Assembly (NCBI RefSeq): GCF_008369295.1
Contig: NZ_VOBG01000012.1
Coordinates: 97,274-161,273 of the forward strand
Origin: Pseudomonas sp. ANT_H4
Lineage (GTDB): Bacteria; Pseudomonadota; Gammaproteobacteria; Pseudomonadales; Pseudomonadaceae
Length of the DNA stretch: 64,000 bases
Direction of reading: 5' to 3'
In this document: piece by piece, positions 36,107-44,077 of the stretch
Layout: every line of letters begins with the position of its first letter
Position numbering within the stretch: position 1 is the stretch's first letter
Notes under the pieces: model-generated
The model's input: only the letters and a program-made list of their open reading frames with translations
Databases searched by the model: none
What the model was told of the DNA's origin: nothing
Position numbers and translations under genes: made by a program

Positions 36107-36416
36107 TATTATAGTTTCAATTGCATATCTAGTGCTGTCTTTGATAGTGTTGTCTTCTTTATATTTTTTGTCGAGATTTTTTTCTGGTGCGAAATTCAAG
36201 TGGGGATGGTTTTTTATATGCTTATCTCTAACTATTTTTTTTGGATCATTTCATATGAGTACCGTAAGGTACGGGTATGATATTATTTTCCCTGCACTAA
36301 AACCTATCCTTCAAGGTAATGATGCAGTTGGATGGATCGCATTTGTAAGTATTTTCCTCCACACATGCTGTGTTCCCACCCAATATGAGCCGAGGCGCTG
36401 GTTTTCACGAAAGTAA
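36096..36416 (+). CDS. Small membrane protein, probable immunity protein
   Basis: A 106-residue protein with three predicted membrane helices (about residues 5-27, 35-53 and 77-95) and a basic tail ending RRWFSRK. It overlaps the effector gene by 11 bp and is markedly A+T-rich compared with all neighbours, as immunity genes often are. A hydrophobic partner fits a toxin that acts at the membrane. No family was recognised; the immunity role is inferred from position only. Confidence 0.65.
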   Translation: MANNIIVSIAYLVLSLIVLSSLYFLSRFFSGAKFKWGWFFICLSLTIFFGSFHMSTVRYGYDIIFPALKPILQGNDAVGWIAFVSIFLHTCCVPTQYEPRRWFSRK

Positions 36417-36602
36417 ACTCACATCTAATCAGTCCCGCCTAGGATGCCCCACCCTGATCAATAAAGGGCATGACTGCCCCTCCGTGCGCACCTAAATATC
36501 GTCGTCCGGATTACGCTGTGGCCGCAACTCACCTCGGGCAACCTCTTCCGGTACTGCGAAGGAGTACCGTCCCAGCATCTCGGCATCACAGTCCCGCCGG
36601 CA

Positions 36603-36899
36603 ATGGACGATGCCGAACGGATCGCGACGGTCATATTGCGCCTGGCCGTCGAGAACAACAGCAAGTTCGTGCGTGGCAAAAAGCGGGCAAAGGAGAACAT
36701 CGAGCGTTACTGTCTGGAACCCTATGGCATGAAGCCGCTGGCGTCGGGTAACTACTCGTTGAGCATTCTCTATCGTAACGAGGAGGCACTGGATAAGACG
36801 GTACATGATCTGCTGACCGAGATCAGACAAGAGGCTGAGATGCGCAATTGCATTATCGAGGCGGATGACTGGGAAGAGGGCTCTGAGCGGAGGTGGTAG
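36603..36899 (+). CDS. Unknown island ORF, possibly 5'-truncated
   Basis: 98 residues from the ATG at 36603: MDDAERIATVILRLAVENN ... RGKKRAKENIERYC ... HDLLTEIRQEAEMRNCIIEADDWEEGSERRW. It is hydrophilic and charged, with no motif recognised. The frame stays open upstream to about 36475 and there reads ITLWPQLTSGNLFRYCEGVPSQHLG without an ATG, GTG or TTG, so this may be the 3' part of a longer gene. Its last 83 bp form part of the right inverted repeat and reappear as a fragment at 34657-34739. It is probably a mobile or recurrent Pseudomonas sequence. Confidence 0.5.
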   Translation: MDDAERIATVILRLAVENNSKFVRGKKRAKENIERYCLEPYGMKPLASGNYSLSILYRNEEALDKTVHDLLTEIRQEAEMRNCIIEADDWEEGSERRW

Positions 36900-36939
36900 G
36901 GCTTACGTTGGTTTTTGGTTCCATTGCGCCCCAAACCCC
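36817..36939. repeat. Right 123-bp inverted repeat of the Hcp island
   Basis: Inverted copy of 34617-34739. It contains the 3' end of the unknown ORF, its TAG stop, and a 40-bp tail ending CCCCAAACCCC. Past 36939 the sequence is unrelated to the left flank. Confidence 0.95.
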
Positions 36940-36964
36940 AGCTTTTTTATGGCAAGTGGGTTTG

Positions 36965-36986
36965 TGTGGTGAGCGGGCTCGCCACA
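36965..36986. repeat. REP-like hairpin
   Basis: TGTGGTGAGC pairs with GCTCGCCACA. It lies 25 bp outside the right inverted repeat, between the island and the ornithine cyclodeaminase gene. Confidence 0.7.
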
Positions 36987-37158
36987 AAGAATGCTTCAAG
37001 GTGGTGCGTCTTTTGTGTCGTTTATCCCAGCGATGACGCGCGTAATAGGCTGTTAAAGCGCGAGTGGCGGCGCAATCGGCTGAAATACCCGTTAAATCGG
37101 CTTGTGGGTCAACTTTTTCCAGCCTACCCCTTACACAAAGCGGCAGGCCAGAGCGGTC

Positions 37159-38205
37159 TCAGGCGTGTTTTTTCTGCTGTGCGGCCGGCTGCTGTGCAAG
37201 CCGTGCAAACAGGTCCTTGGGATCGGCCAGATCGGGAACCAGTACCAGTTCGCTGCCTACGTCCAGGGCCTTGGCCACGTCCAGTACGTACCGCAGGGCC
37301 GAGTAGTCTTCGATTGCAAAACCCACCGAGTCGAACAGCGTGACCTGGCGCGGATTTTCCCGGCCAGCCACTTGGCCGTTGATGACTTGCCACAGTTCAG
37401 TCACCGGGGAATCTTGCGGCATTTGCTGGATTTCGCCTTCGATGCGGCTTTGCGGTTCGTACTCGACGATCACCCGCGCACGCTCGACGATTCGTCGGTC
37501 CAGTTCGGTCTTGCCGGGGCAGTCGCCACCGACGGCATTGAGGTGCATGCCGGGCTCGATCATCTCGTCAGTGAGGATCGTGGCGTAGGCCTTGTCTGCG
37601 GTGACAGTGGTGACGATGTCGGCACCGCGTACGGCGTCAGCCACGCTGCTGGCCAGGATCACGTTGATCGCCGGGAAGGCCTTGAGGTTGTTCGCCAGCT
37701 TGGCGGTGGCCTTGGCGTCGATATCGAACAGGCGGATTTCATTGATGCCCAGCATCGAGTGAAAGGCCAGGGCCTGGAACTCGCTCTGGGAACCGTTGCC
37801 GATCAACGCCATGCTGCGGCTGTCTTCCCGGGCCAGGTAGCGTGCCACCAGCGCCGAGGTGGCGGCGGTGCGGATCGCGGTGGTCAGGGTCATTTCGCTG
37901 AGCAGCACCGGCTTGCCGGTGTCGACATCGCCGAGGGCGCCGAAGGCCATGACGGTGAGCATGCCGCTCTGGGTGTTTTTCGGATGGCCGTTGACGTACT
38001 TGAAGGCGTACAGCGAGGCGTCCGAAACCGGCATCAACTCGATCACACCTTCCGGCGAGTGGTTGGCCAGGCGTGCGCATTTTTCAAAGTCGTGCCAGCG
38101 CAGGTAGTCGGCGCGAATGTACTCGGCCATCTCGGCGATGCAGGTCAGCAGACCTTTTTGCGAAACCAGATAGCTGAGGTCGTTGACGTCGATATAACGG
38201 GTCAT
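37159..38205 (-). CDS. Ornithine cyclodeaminase family enzyme
   Basis: A 348-residue NAD-dependent enzyme of the OCD/mu-crystallin family. It has VMAFGALGDVDTGKPVLLSEMTLTTAIRTAATSALVARYLA, the Rossmann region MALIGNGSQSEFQALAFHSMLGINEIRLFDID, and NAVGGDCPGKTELDR with the catalytic Asp position. OCD turns ornithine into proline with loss of ammonia. It overlaps the CtlX gene by 4 bp. Together the two should take citrulline or arginine derivatives through ornithine to proline. The ABC/Lrp genes of the probable ancestral locus lie across the Hcp island. Confidence 0.93.
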   Translation of the reverse strand: MTRYIDVNDLSYLVSQKGLLTCIAEMAEYIRADYLRWHDFEKCARLANHSPEGVIELMPVSDASLYAFKYVNGHPKNTQSGMLTVMAFGALGDVDTGKPVLLSEMTLTTAIRTAATSALVARYLAREDSRSMALIGNGSQSEFQALAFHSMLGINEIRLFDIDAKATAKLANNLKAFPAINVILASSVADAVRGADIVTTVTADKAYATILTDEMIEPGMHLNAVGGDCPGKTELDRRIVERARVIVEYEPQSRIEGEIQQMPQDSPVTELWQVINGQVAGRENPRQVTLFDSVGFAIEDYSALRYVLDVAKALDVGSELVLVPDLADPKDLFARLAQQPAAQQKKHA

Positions 38206-39143
38206 GGGAAGACTCCTTGTTGGTATGAGGGACGGGTTGGCAGATGCACTTCCGCCAACATACAGCGGGCACTGCCGCCGCCGATGCGCTCGATGTTGTC
38301 GATGTTCACCACCACCGGTCGGGTGTGGCGTTCCACGTGCTGGCGCTGGGTGGGCTTGAGGGAGTGCCAGGCGCTGGCGGACATCACCAGCAGCGGCTGG
38401 CCGTGGCGGTCGTGGACTTCCAGCATGTTGCCGGCGAAGGCTTCCAGCTGGTCGAAGTCCAGGGCCAGAATGTCCTTGCCAGTGTCGCGCAGGGAGTGTT
38501 CCAGGGCCAGGCGTTCGTGCTCTTCAGGCAGCGCTTGCAGGCAGGCCACGGCAAGGTTGCGGCCCACGCTCATCATCACGTTGCTGTGGTAGATCGGTGC
38601 GTGGTGGCGGTCGACGGCGTGAAACACGCAGACCTGGTAGTTCAAGCGTTCGGCAAACTGGCGCAAGGCATCGGAGTGAGTACGCCCTGAGTGGCAGGCG
38701 TAGCTGATGCGGTGCTGGCGGTCGAGGACCATGCTGCCGGTGCCTTCGAGGAACATGTTCTGTTCTTCGAGGTGGCTGAAATCGATGGTGTCGTGGATGG
38801 CAAAGCGTTGCTCCAGTACTTGCAGCACGCCTTTGCTGCGTTCCAGGCGACGGTTCTGGCCCTCCATCGGGTACAGCACCAGGCTACCGTCGGCGTGGCT
38901 GCTCCACCAGTTGTTGGGGAAGATCGAATCCGGGGTGTGGGGCGCGAGGGTATCTTGCACCACCAGCACTTCCACACCGTGCTGGCGCAGGGTGTTGACA
39001 TAGCCGTCGAATTCTTCCAGCGCTTTCTGCTGTGCGCTGTGGGGGTCCAGGGGAGCTTGCTGGAAGCGGTTGTTGATCGCGGTGTCCGGGTTGAAGGCAA
39101 AGCGTGCCGGGCGGATCATCAGAACGGTGTTAGTGGTTTGCAT
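38202..39143 (-). CDS. Citrulline-utilisation hydrolase CtlX-like (guanidino-group hydrolase fold)
   Basis: A 313-residue member of the arginine deiminase/dimethylargininase fold. Expected catalytic residues are visible: acidic residues in FSHLEEQNMFLEGTGSMVLDR, a His in APIYHSNVMMSVG, and the nucleophilic Cys near the C-terminus in GGGSARCMLAEVHLP. CtlX-type enzymes work next to ornithine cyclodeaminase in citrulline or arginine catabolism, as here. The ATG at 39143 begins the first gene of this two-gene operon. Its exact substrate (citrulline or a guanidino compound) is inferred from the family. Confidence 0.87.
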   Translation of the reverse strand: MQTTNTVLMIRPARFAFNPDTAINNRFQQAPLDPHSAQQKALEEFDGYVNTLRQHGVEVLVVQDTLAPHTPDSIFPNNWWSSHADGSLVLYPMEGQNRRLERSKGVLQVLEQRFAIHDTIDFSHLEEQNMFLEGTGSMVLDRQHRISYACHSGRTHSDALRQFAERLNYQVCVFHAVDRHHAPIYHSNVMMSVGRNLAVACLQALPEEHERLALEHSLRDTGKDILALDFDQLEAFAGNMLEVHDRHGQPLLVMSASAWHSLKPTQRQHVERHTRPVVVNIDNIERIGGGSARCMLAEVHLPTRPSYQQGVFP

Positions 39144-39352
39144 GGGGGCACGGGTCCATGGGTTGGGCAGTAAAGCTATTTTGTGCGCTATGGAGACAGA
39201 ATCCCGGTTGAAGTAGGGGCGTGACTCAGCCGGGAAAGCTGAAAAGCGGGGTTTTGCAGCGAAATCGGCTGCTAGAGTGGGCGTGGCATCTTTTTCGGTA
39301 AAAATTTCGATGCTGCTGCACGCTACAATATGGGTGTCAAGAAGGGGAAATC

Positions 39353-40240
39353 ATGCCAACCGAAGTTCGTCTTGCCCAAACCGTCGATGCTGAAGGCATA
39401 AGCCAAGTCATTCTCGCGGCCCTGCACGACAGCAACGCCCAGGATTACCCGGCTGACGTGATTGCGCGGGTGGCGAGCAACTTTACTCCCGACGCGGTGC
39501 TGCAATTGCTTAAGCGCCGAACCGTCTTGGTGGCGATCCAGGATCAAGTGATCGTCGCCACCGCCGCACTCGACGCTAATGTGGTGCGTTCGGTGTTCGT
39601 CAATCCGACGTTGCAAGGCCAGGGCATCGGCCGCCTACTGATGATCGAAATCGAACTGCGTGCCCGCGAGGCCGGAGTGACGGTATTGAATGTACCCTCC
39701 TCACTGACTGCCGAATTGTTCTATATCAAGTTAGGCTTCATTACTGTGCGCGACGTCTACCACGGTAACGAACGCACCCTGGTGATGGAGAAGGCATTGT
39801 CGTCACGCCATCCCATTGGCCCCTACCGCGACCGCCCACACCGTGCGCAGGTGGTAGCGCTGTGGCAGGCGGCCTTTGGTTATGACGCGGCGCACAACCT
39901 GCCGACCCTGGTCATTGATAAAAAACTGGCGGTCAACGACGGGTTGTTTTTTGTGGCTACGGACAAGAAAGCCGTGATTGGCACCATCCTCGCCGGTTAT
40001 GACGGGCATCGCGGCTGGTTGTATTCGGTGGCAGTGCATCCCGACTATCGCCGGCAAGGCTTGGGCGCCTCGTTGGTACGGCATGCCGAGCAGGCATTAA
40101 CGGCCTTGGGCTGCATGAAGATCAACCTGCAGATCACTGGCGGCAATGATGCGGTAGTGGGTTTTTACGAGGCGCTGGGCTACGGGGCGCAGCCGCGGAT
40201 AAGCATGGGCAAGAAGATCCCGGAAAACATCCCCGAATAA
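39353..40240 (+). CDS. Double GNAT-domain N-acetyltransferase
   Basis: A 295-residue protein with two GNAT domains in tandem. The first (about 1-150) has the acetyl-CoA loop NPTLQGQGIGRLLM, and the second (about 155-292) has HPDYRRQGLGASLV. It ends with the YpeA-like tail GGNDAVVGFYEALGYGAQPRISMGKKI. Both P-loops look intact, so both halves may bind acetyl-CoA. The substrate is unknown. GAAGGGGAA lies 8 bp before the ATG. A bidirectional terminator follows. Confidence 0.87.
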   Translation: MPTEVRLAQTVDAEGISQVILAALHDSNAQDYPADVIARVASNFTPDAVLQLLKRRTVLVAIQDQVIVATAALDANVVRSVFVNPTLQGQGIGRLLMIEIELRAREAGVTVLNVPSSLTAELFYIKLGFITVRDVYHGNERTLVMEKALSSRHPIGPYRDRPHRAQVVALWQAAFGYDAAHNLPTLVIDKKLAVNDGLFFVATDKKAVIGTILAGYDGHRGWLYSVAVHPDYRRQGLGASLVRHAEQALTALGCMKINLQITGGNDAVVGFYEALGYGAQPRISMGKKIPENIPE

Positions 40241-40273
40241 ACAAGAAACCCGCCAAATAGGCGGGTTTCTTGT
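40241..40273. terminator. Bidirectional terminator between GNAT gene and ilvE
   Basis: ACAAGAAACCCGCC and GGCGGGTTTCTTGT form a perfect 14-bp stem around AAATA. A/T-rich ends serve both strands, and the stem is placed directly after the GNAT stop and before the ilvE stop. Confidence 0.92.
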
Positions 40274-40290
40274 TTAAAGCCGGTGCAGGA

Positions 40291-41310
40291 TCAAACCTTG
40301 ACGATCCAACCCTCAGGCGCTTCAACATCACCCGATTGCACACCGGTCAGCTCTTTATAGAGCTTCTGGGTCACCGGGCCGACGTCTTTTTCGCTGTAGA
40401 ACACGTGCAGCTTGTCTTTGTATTCGATGCCGCCGATGGGCGTGATCACCGCCGCTGTACCGCAGGCGCCGGCTTCCTTGAAGTCCGACAGCTTGTCGAC
40501 GAACACATCGCCTTCGACCACTTTCAGACCCAGGCGGGACTTGGCCAGTTCGATCAGCGACAGGCGGGTGATGCCTGGCAATACCGACGGCGAGTTCGGG
40601 GTGACGAACGTGTTGTCGTGGGTAATCCCGAAGAAATTGGCCGAACCGACTTCCTCGATCTTCGAGTGGGTTTGCGGGTCCAGGTAGATGCAATCGGCAA
40701 AGTTGGCCTTTTTCGCCTGGGAGCCCGGCATCAGGCTCGCGGCGTAGTTGCCGCCGACCTTGGCCGCGCCAGTGCCGTTTGGTGCTGCACGGTCGTAGCC
40801 GGAAATCAGAAAGTTGTGCGGGGTCAGGCCGCCCTTGAAGTAGGCGCCCACCGGGATGCAGAAGATCGAGAAGATGAACTCGGGCGCAGTGCGCACACCG
40901 ATGTTGTCACCGGTACCGATCACGAACGGACGCAGGTACAACGCACCGCCGGTGCCGTACGGCGGAATGAAACGCTCGTTGGCGCGGACCACTTCCTTGC
41001 AGGCTTCGATAAAGTCTTCAGTCGGCACTTGTGGCATCAGCAGGCGTGCGCAGCTGCGTTGCATGCGCAGGGCGTTCTGGTCCGGGCGGAACAGGTTGAT
41101 CGAACCGTCCTTGCAGCGATAGGCCTTCATGCCTTCGAAGCATTGCTGGCCGTAGTGCAGGGCGGTGGAGCCCTCGCTGATGTGCAGCACGTTATCTTCG
41201 GTCAGGGTGCCTTTTTCCCACTCGCCATTACGCCAGTGCTGGAGAAAACGCTTGTCGGTCTTGATGTAGTCAAAACCCAGCTTGTCCCAATTGATGCTTT
41301 CGTTACCCAT
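40291..41310 (-). CDS. ilvE: Branched-chain amino-acid aminotransferase
   Basis: A 339-residue fold-type IV PLP aminotransferase of the longer IlvE/BCAT class. Landmarks are HYGQQCFEGMKAYRCKDG, RLLMPQVPTEDF, YLRPFVIGTGDNIGV, and GTGAAKVGGNYAASL with the PLP-binding Lys. It interconverts Val, Leu and Ile with their keto acids in the cytosol, and so feeds or drains the adjacent branched-chain keto-acid dehydrogenase. It lies 103 bp downstream of lpdV on the same strand, with a separate start and its own terminator; cotranscription is possible but not shown. Confidence 0.95.
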   Translation of the reverse strand: MGNESINWDKLGFDYIKTDKRFLQHWRNGEWEKGTLTEDNVLHISEGSTALHYGQQCFEGMKAYRCKDGSINLFRPDQNALRMQRSCARLLMPQVPTEDFIEACKEVVRANERFIPPYGTGGALYLRPFVIGTGDNIGVRTAPEFIFSIFCIPVGAYFKGGLTPHNFLISGYDRAAPNGTGAAKVGGNYAASLMPGSQAKKANFADCIYLDPQTHSKIEEVGSANFFGITHDNTFVTPNSPSVLPGITRLSLIELAKSRLGLKVVEGDVFVDKLSDFKEAGACGTAAVITPIGGIEYKDKLHVFYSEKDVGPVTQKLYKELTGVQSGDVEAPEGWIVKV

Positions 41311-41413
41311 GACACCCTCTATCTCTTGTCAACCGCCTGGTCGAAGGCAGGCGTGTGGTTTATTTCTGGATGGGCGCAACAATACTTCATTACCCGGTGC
41401 ATTCGCACCCCCT

Positions 41414-42793
41414 TCAAAGGTGCAACGCGTGCCCCAAGGCCCGCAACGCCGCTTCCTGCACCGCTTCACCCAAGGTCGGGTGGGCGTGGATGGTGCCCGC
41501 CACGTCTTCCAGGCGTGAGCCCATTTCCAGGCACAGGCCAAAGGCCGTGGACAGCTCGGACACACCGACACCCACCGCCTGCCAACCGACAATCAGGTGA
41601 TTGTCGCGCCGCGCCACCACCCGCACGAAGCCGGTTTTCGACTCCAGGGTCATGGCGCGGCCATTGGCGGCAAACGGGAAGCTTGCGACGATGCAGTCCA
41701 GGCCAGCGGCTTTAGCCTCATCTGGGGTCTTGCCGACCACCACCAGTTCTGGATCGGTAAAGCACACTGCCGGGATTGCCGCCGGGTTGAATTCGCGAGT
41801 TTTACCGCTGATCAGCTCTGCGACCATCTCGCCCTGGGCCATCGCGCGGTGCGCCAGCATCGGCTCGCCGCTCAGGTCGCCAATGGCCCAGACATTGCGC
41901 ATGCTGGTCTGGCAGCGGCTGTCGATCTTGATCGCCGAGCCGTTCATGTCCAGGTTCAACGCTTCCAGGTTCCAGCCCTGGGTATTGGGTTTTCGACCGA
42001 CGGCCACTAGCACCTGGTCGGTTTCCAGGGACAGGGTGTCGCCGTTGGGATCACGTACTTGCAGGGTGTTGTGTTCAAAGCCGGTGACGCTGTGTTTCAG
42101 GTACAGCTTGACCCCCAGATGCTTGAGGGATTCGGCTACCGGTTGCGTCAACTCGGCGTCGTAGGCAGGCAGGATACGGTCCTGAGCCTCAACCACGCTG
42201 ACGTCACAACCCAACTTGCGATAGGCAATCCCCAGCTCCAGCCCGATGTAACCACCGCCGACCACGATCAGGCGCCTGGGTACTTTCGTCGGCGCCAAGG
42301 CCTCGGTGGAAGAGATGATTGGCCCGCCAATTGGCAACATTGGCAGGTTGACGCTTTTCGAACCGGTGGCCAGCAACAGGTGCTCGCACTGGATGCGCTG
42401 GTCGCCAACGTCCACAGTCTTGCCATCGATGACCTTGGCCCAGCCTTGGATGACCTGCACCTTGTGTTTCTTCAGCAGCGCGGCAACACCGGTGGTCAGG
42501 CGGTCAACGATGCCGTCTTTCCACGCCACGCTTTTGCCGATGTCCAGGGTGGGTACGTCGACCTCGATCCCTAGGTGGGAACCCTGGCTGTGGTGCACGG
42601 TTTGCTGGAACTGTTCGGCAACGTGAATCAGTGCCTTGGACGGAATGCAGCCGATATTCAGGCAGGTACCGCCCAGCGACTGGCCCTCCACCAGAATGGT
42701 CGGGATGCCCAGTTGGCCGGCACGAATCGCCGCCACGTAACCGCCAGGGCCGCCGCCGATAATCAGCAGTGTGGTATTTAATGATTGAGACAT
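41414..42793 (-). CDS. lpdV: Dihydrolipoyl dehydrogenase of the branched-chain complex (E3-Val)
   Basis: A 459-residue flavoprotein that reoxidises lipoamide on E2 with NAD+. FAD motif [17 protein letters not shown], redox-active disulfide [20 protein letters not shown] motif [19 protein letters not shown], and C-terminal [11 protein letters not shown] with the catalytic His. It is the last gene of the bkdA1-bkdA2-bkdB-lpdV operon, 3 bp after bkdB. In Pseudomonas this E3 isozyme (LPD-Val) is specific to the branched-chain complex. Confidence 0.95.
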   Translation of the reverse strand: MSQSLNTTLLIIGGGPGGYVAAIRAGQLGIPTILVEGQSLGGTCLNIGCIPSKALIHVAEQFQQTVHHSQGSHLGIEVDVPTLDIGKSVAWKDGIVDRLTTGVAALLKKHKVQVIQGWAKVIDGKTVDVGDQRIQCEHLLLATGSKSVNLPMLPIGGPIISSTEALAPTKVPRRLIVVGGGYIGLELGIAYRKLGCDVSVVEAQDRILPAYDAELTQPVAESLKHLGVKLYLKHSVTGFEHNTLQVRDPNGDTLSLETDQVLVAVGRKPNTQGWNLEALNLDMNGSAIKIDSRCQTSMRNVWAIGDLSGEPMLAHRAMAQGEMVAELISGKTREFNPAAIPAVCFTDPELVVVGKTPDEAKAAGLDCIVASFPFAANGRAMTLESKTGFVRVVARRDNHLIVGWQAVGVGVSELSTAFGLCLEMGSRLEDVAGTIHAHPTLGEAVQEAALRALGHALHL

Positions 42794-42796
42794 GCC

Positions 42797-44077
42797 TTAC
42801 TCCAGAAACAGGCTGGCGGGTTGTTCGAGCAGGCCACGGATGGCCTGGATGAATTGCGCCGCGTCCATGCCATCGACCACCCGGTGATCGAAGGAGCTGG
42901 AGAGGTTCATCATCTTGCGGATCACGATCTGCCCCTTGATCACCATGGGTCGCTCAACGATGCGGTTGACGCCGACGATGGCTACTTCCGGCAGGTTCAG
43001 CACCGGTGTGCTGACAATCCCGCCCAAGGCGCCGAGGCTGGTCAACGTGATGGTCGAGCCCGACAGCTCGTCACGGCTGGCCTTGCCATTGCGCGCGGCG
43101 GCGGCCAGGCGGGTGATCTCTTCGGCATTGCCCCACAGGCTGCGGGACTCGGCGTGACGCACCACCGGAACCATCAGGCCGATATCGCTTTGGGTGGCGA
43201 CGCCGACATGCACCGCGCCCAGGCGAGTGATGATCTGGGCTTCATCGTCGTAACGCGCGTTGATCTGCGGGAAGTCCCGCAACGCCACGACCATGGCCCG
43301 CACCAGAAACGGCAGCAAGGTCAGCTTGCCGCGGGTGGCGCCGTGTTTTTCATTGAGGTGTACCCGCAACTCGTCGAGGGCAGTGACGTCGATCTCTTCC
43401 ACGTAGCTGAAATGCGCGGCACGCCGGGTGGCGTCCTGCATGCGCTGGGCGATCTTGCGGCGCATGCCGATCACCGGGATTTGCTGTTCGTCATTGCGTT
43501 CGGCGTAAGGGTTGGATGCTGCCGAACTTTTTGCCGGACCCTGCAGCAAATACGCCTCAAGGTCTTCATGCAAAATCCGCCCGGCTGGGCCGGAGCCCTG
43601 GACCAGGCGTAGTTGAATACCTGCATCCAGCGCATGCTTGCGCACGGCTGGGGAGGCCAACGGACGCTCGTCGGCATCACGGGCTACCGGGGCTTGAGCA
43701 ACGACCGGCTTGGTCGCTGGTTTGCTTTCAATGGCCGGGGCCTTGGCTTCGACCTTCGGCGCAGGTACAGGTGCCGCTTCCGCTTCCGCTTCCTCTACCA
43801 CAGACGACAACGCCGACTCCTTGGTATTGCCTGCGCCTTCCACTTCAATACTGATCAGAATGCTGCCCACCGCCATCACTTCACCCGGCTCACCGCCCAG
43901 GGATATCACCTTGCCATGGACCGGCGAGGGAATATCCACCATCGCCTTGTCGGTCATCACGTCCGCCAGCACCTGATCCTCTACCACCAGATCGCCAACC
44001 TTGACGTACCAGACCGATAGTTCAACTTCTGCGATGCCTTCGCCAATGTCCGGCATCTTGATAACGTGCGTGCCCAT
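42797..44077 (-). CDS. bkdB: Branched-chain alpha-keto-acid dehydrogenase E2 (dihydrolipoyl acyltransferase)
   Basis: A 426-residue core protein. It has one lipoyl domain (lipoylated Lys in DVMTDKAMVDIPSP, about residue 44), an Ala/Pro/Glu-rich linker, a peripheral-subunit-binding domain (ASPAVRKHALDAGIQLRLVQGSGPAGRILHEDLEAYL, about 138-172), a second linker, and a catalytic domain ending SFDHRVVDGMDAAQF. It transfers acyl groups from E1 to CoA. It abuts bkdA2 by a single base. Confidence 0.96.
   Translation of the reverse strand: MGTHVIKMPDIGEGIAEVELSVWYVKVGDLVVEDQVLADVMTDKAMVDIPSPVHGKVISLGGEPGEVMAVGSILISIEVEGAGNTKESALSSVVEEAEAEAAPVPAPKVEAKAPAIESKPATKPVVAQAPVARDADERPLASPAVRKHALDAGIQLRLVQGSGPAGRILHEDLEAYLLQGPAKSSAASNPYAERNDEQQIPVIGMRRKIAQRMQDATRRAAHFSYVEEIDVTALDELRVHLNEKHGATRGKLTLLPFLVRAMVVALRDFPQINARYDDEAQIITRLGAVHVGVATQSDIGLMVPVVRHAESRSLWGNAEEITRLAAAARNGKASRDELSGSTITLTSLGALGGIVSTPVLNLPEVAIVGVNRIVERPMVIKGQIVIRKMMNLSSSFDHRVVDGMDAAQFIQAIRGLLEQPASLFLE

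Larger units (their letters stand above)
34617..36939. mobile_element. Orphan hcp-effector-immunity island bounded by inverted repeats
   Basis: A 2.3-kb block carrying an hcp pseudogene, a probable T6SS effector, a membrane protein and an unknown ORF, bounded by 123-bp inverted repeats and set in an ABC permease gene. No transposase or integrase is present. The repeats are parts of coding sequence and not classical short terminal repeats, so movement by homologous recombination is as likely as transposition. No target-site duplication could be recognised, since the left junction shares AACCCC with the permease. Confidence 0.7.

Noticed and set aside
36492..36830. A 112-codon minus-strand frame opposite the island ORF
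   Set aside because: Its C-terminal part looks protein-like, but the plus-strand frame is the one preserved in both repeat copies and sharing a stop, so the minus frame was treated as a shadow.
37102..38592. A 496-codon plus-strand frame opposite ornithine cyclodeaminase and CtlX
   Set aside because: It is an antisense shadow of two well-supported genes; it is His/Gly/Asp-rich low-complexity translation with no domain. The same applies to the long frames opposite thiolase (11593-12789), ilvE (40270-41715) and preT/preA (59819-61060).
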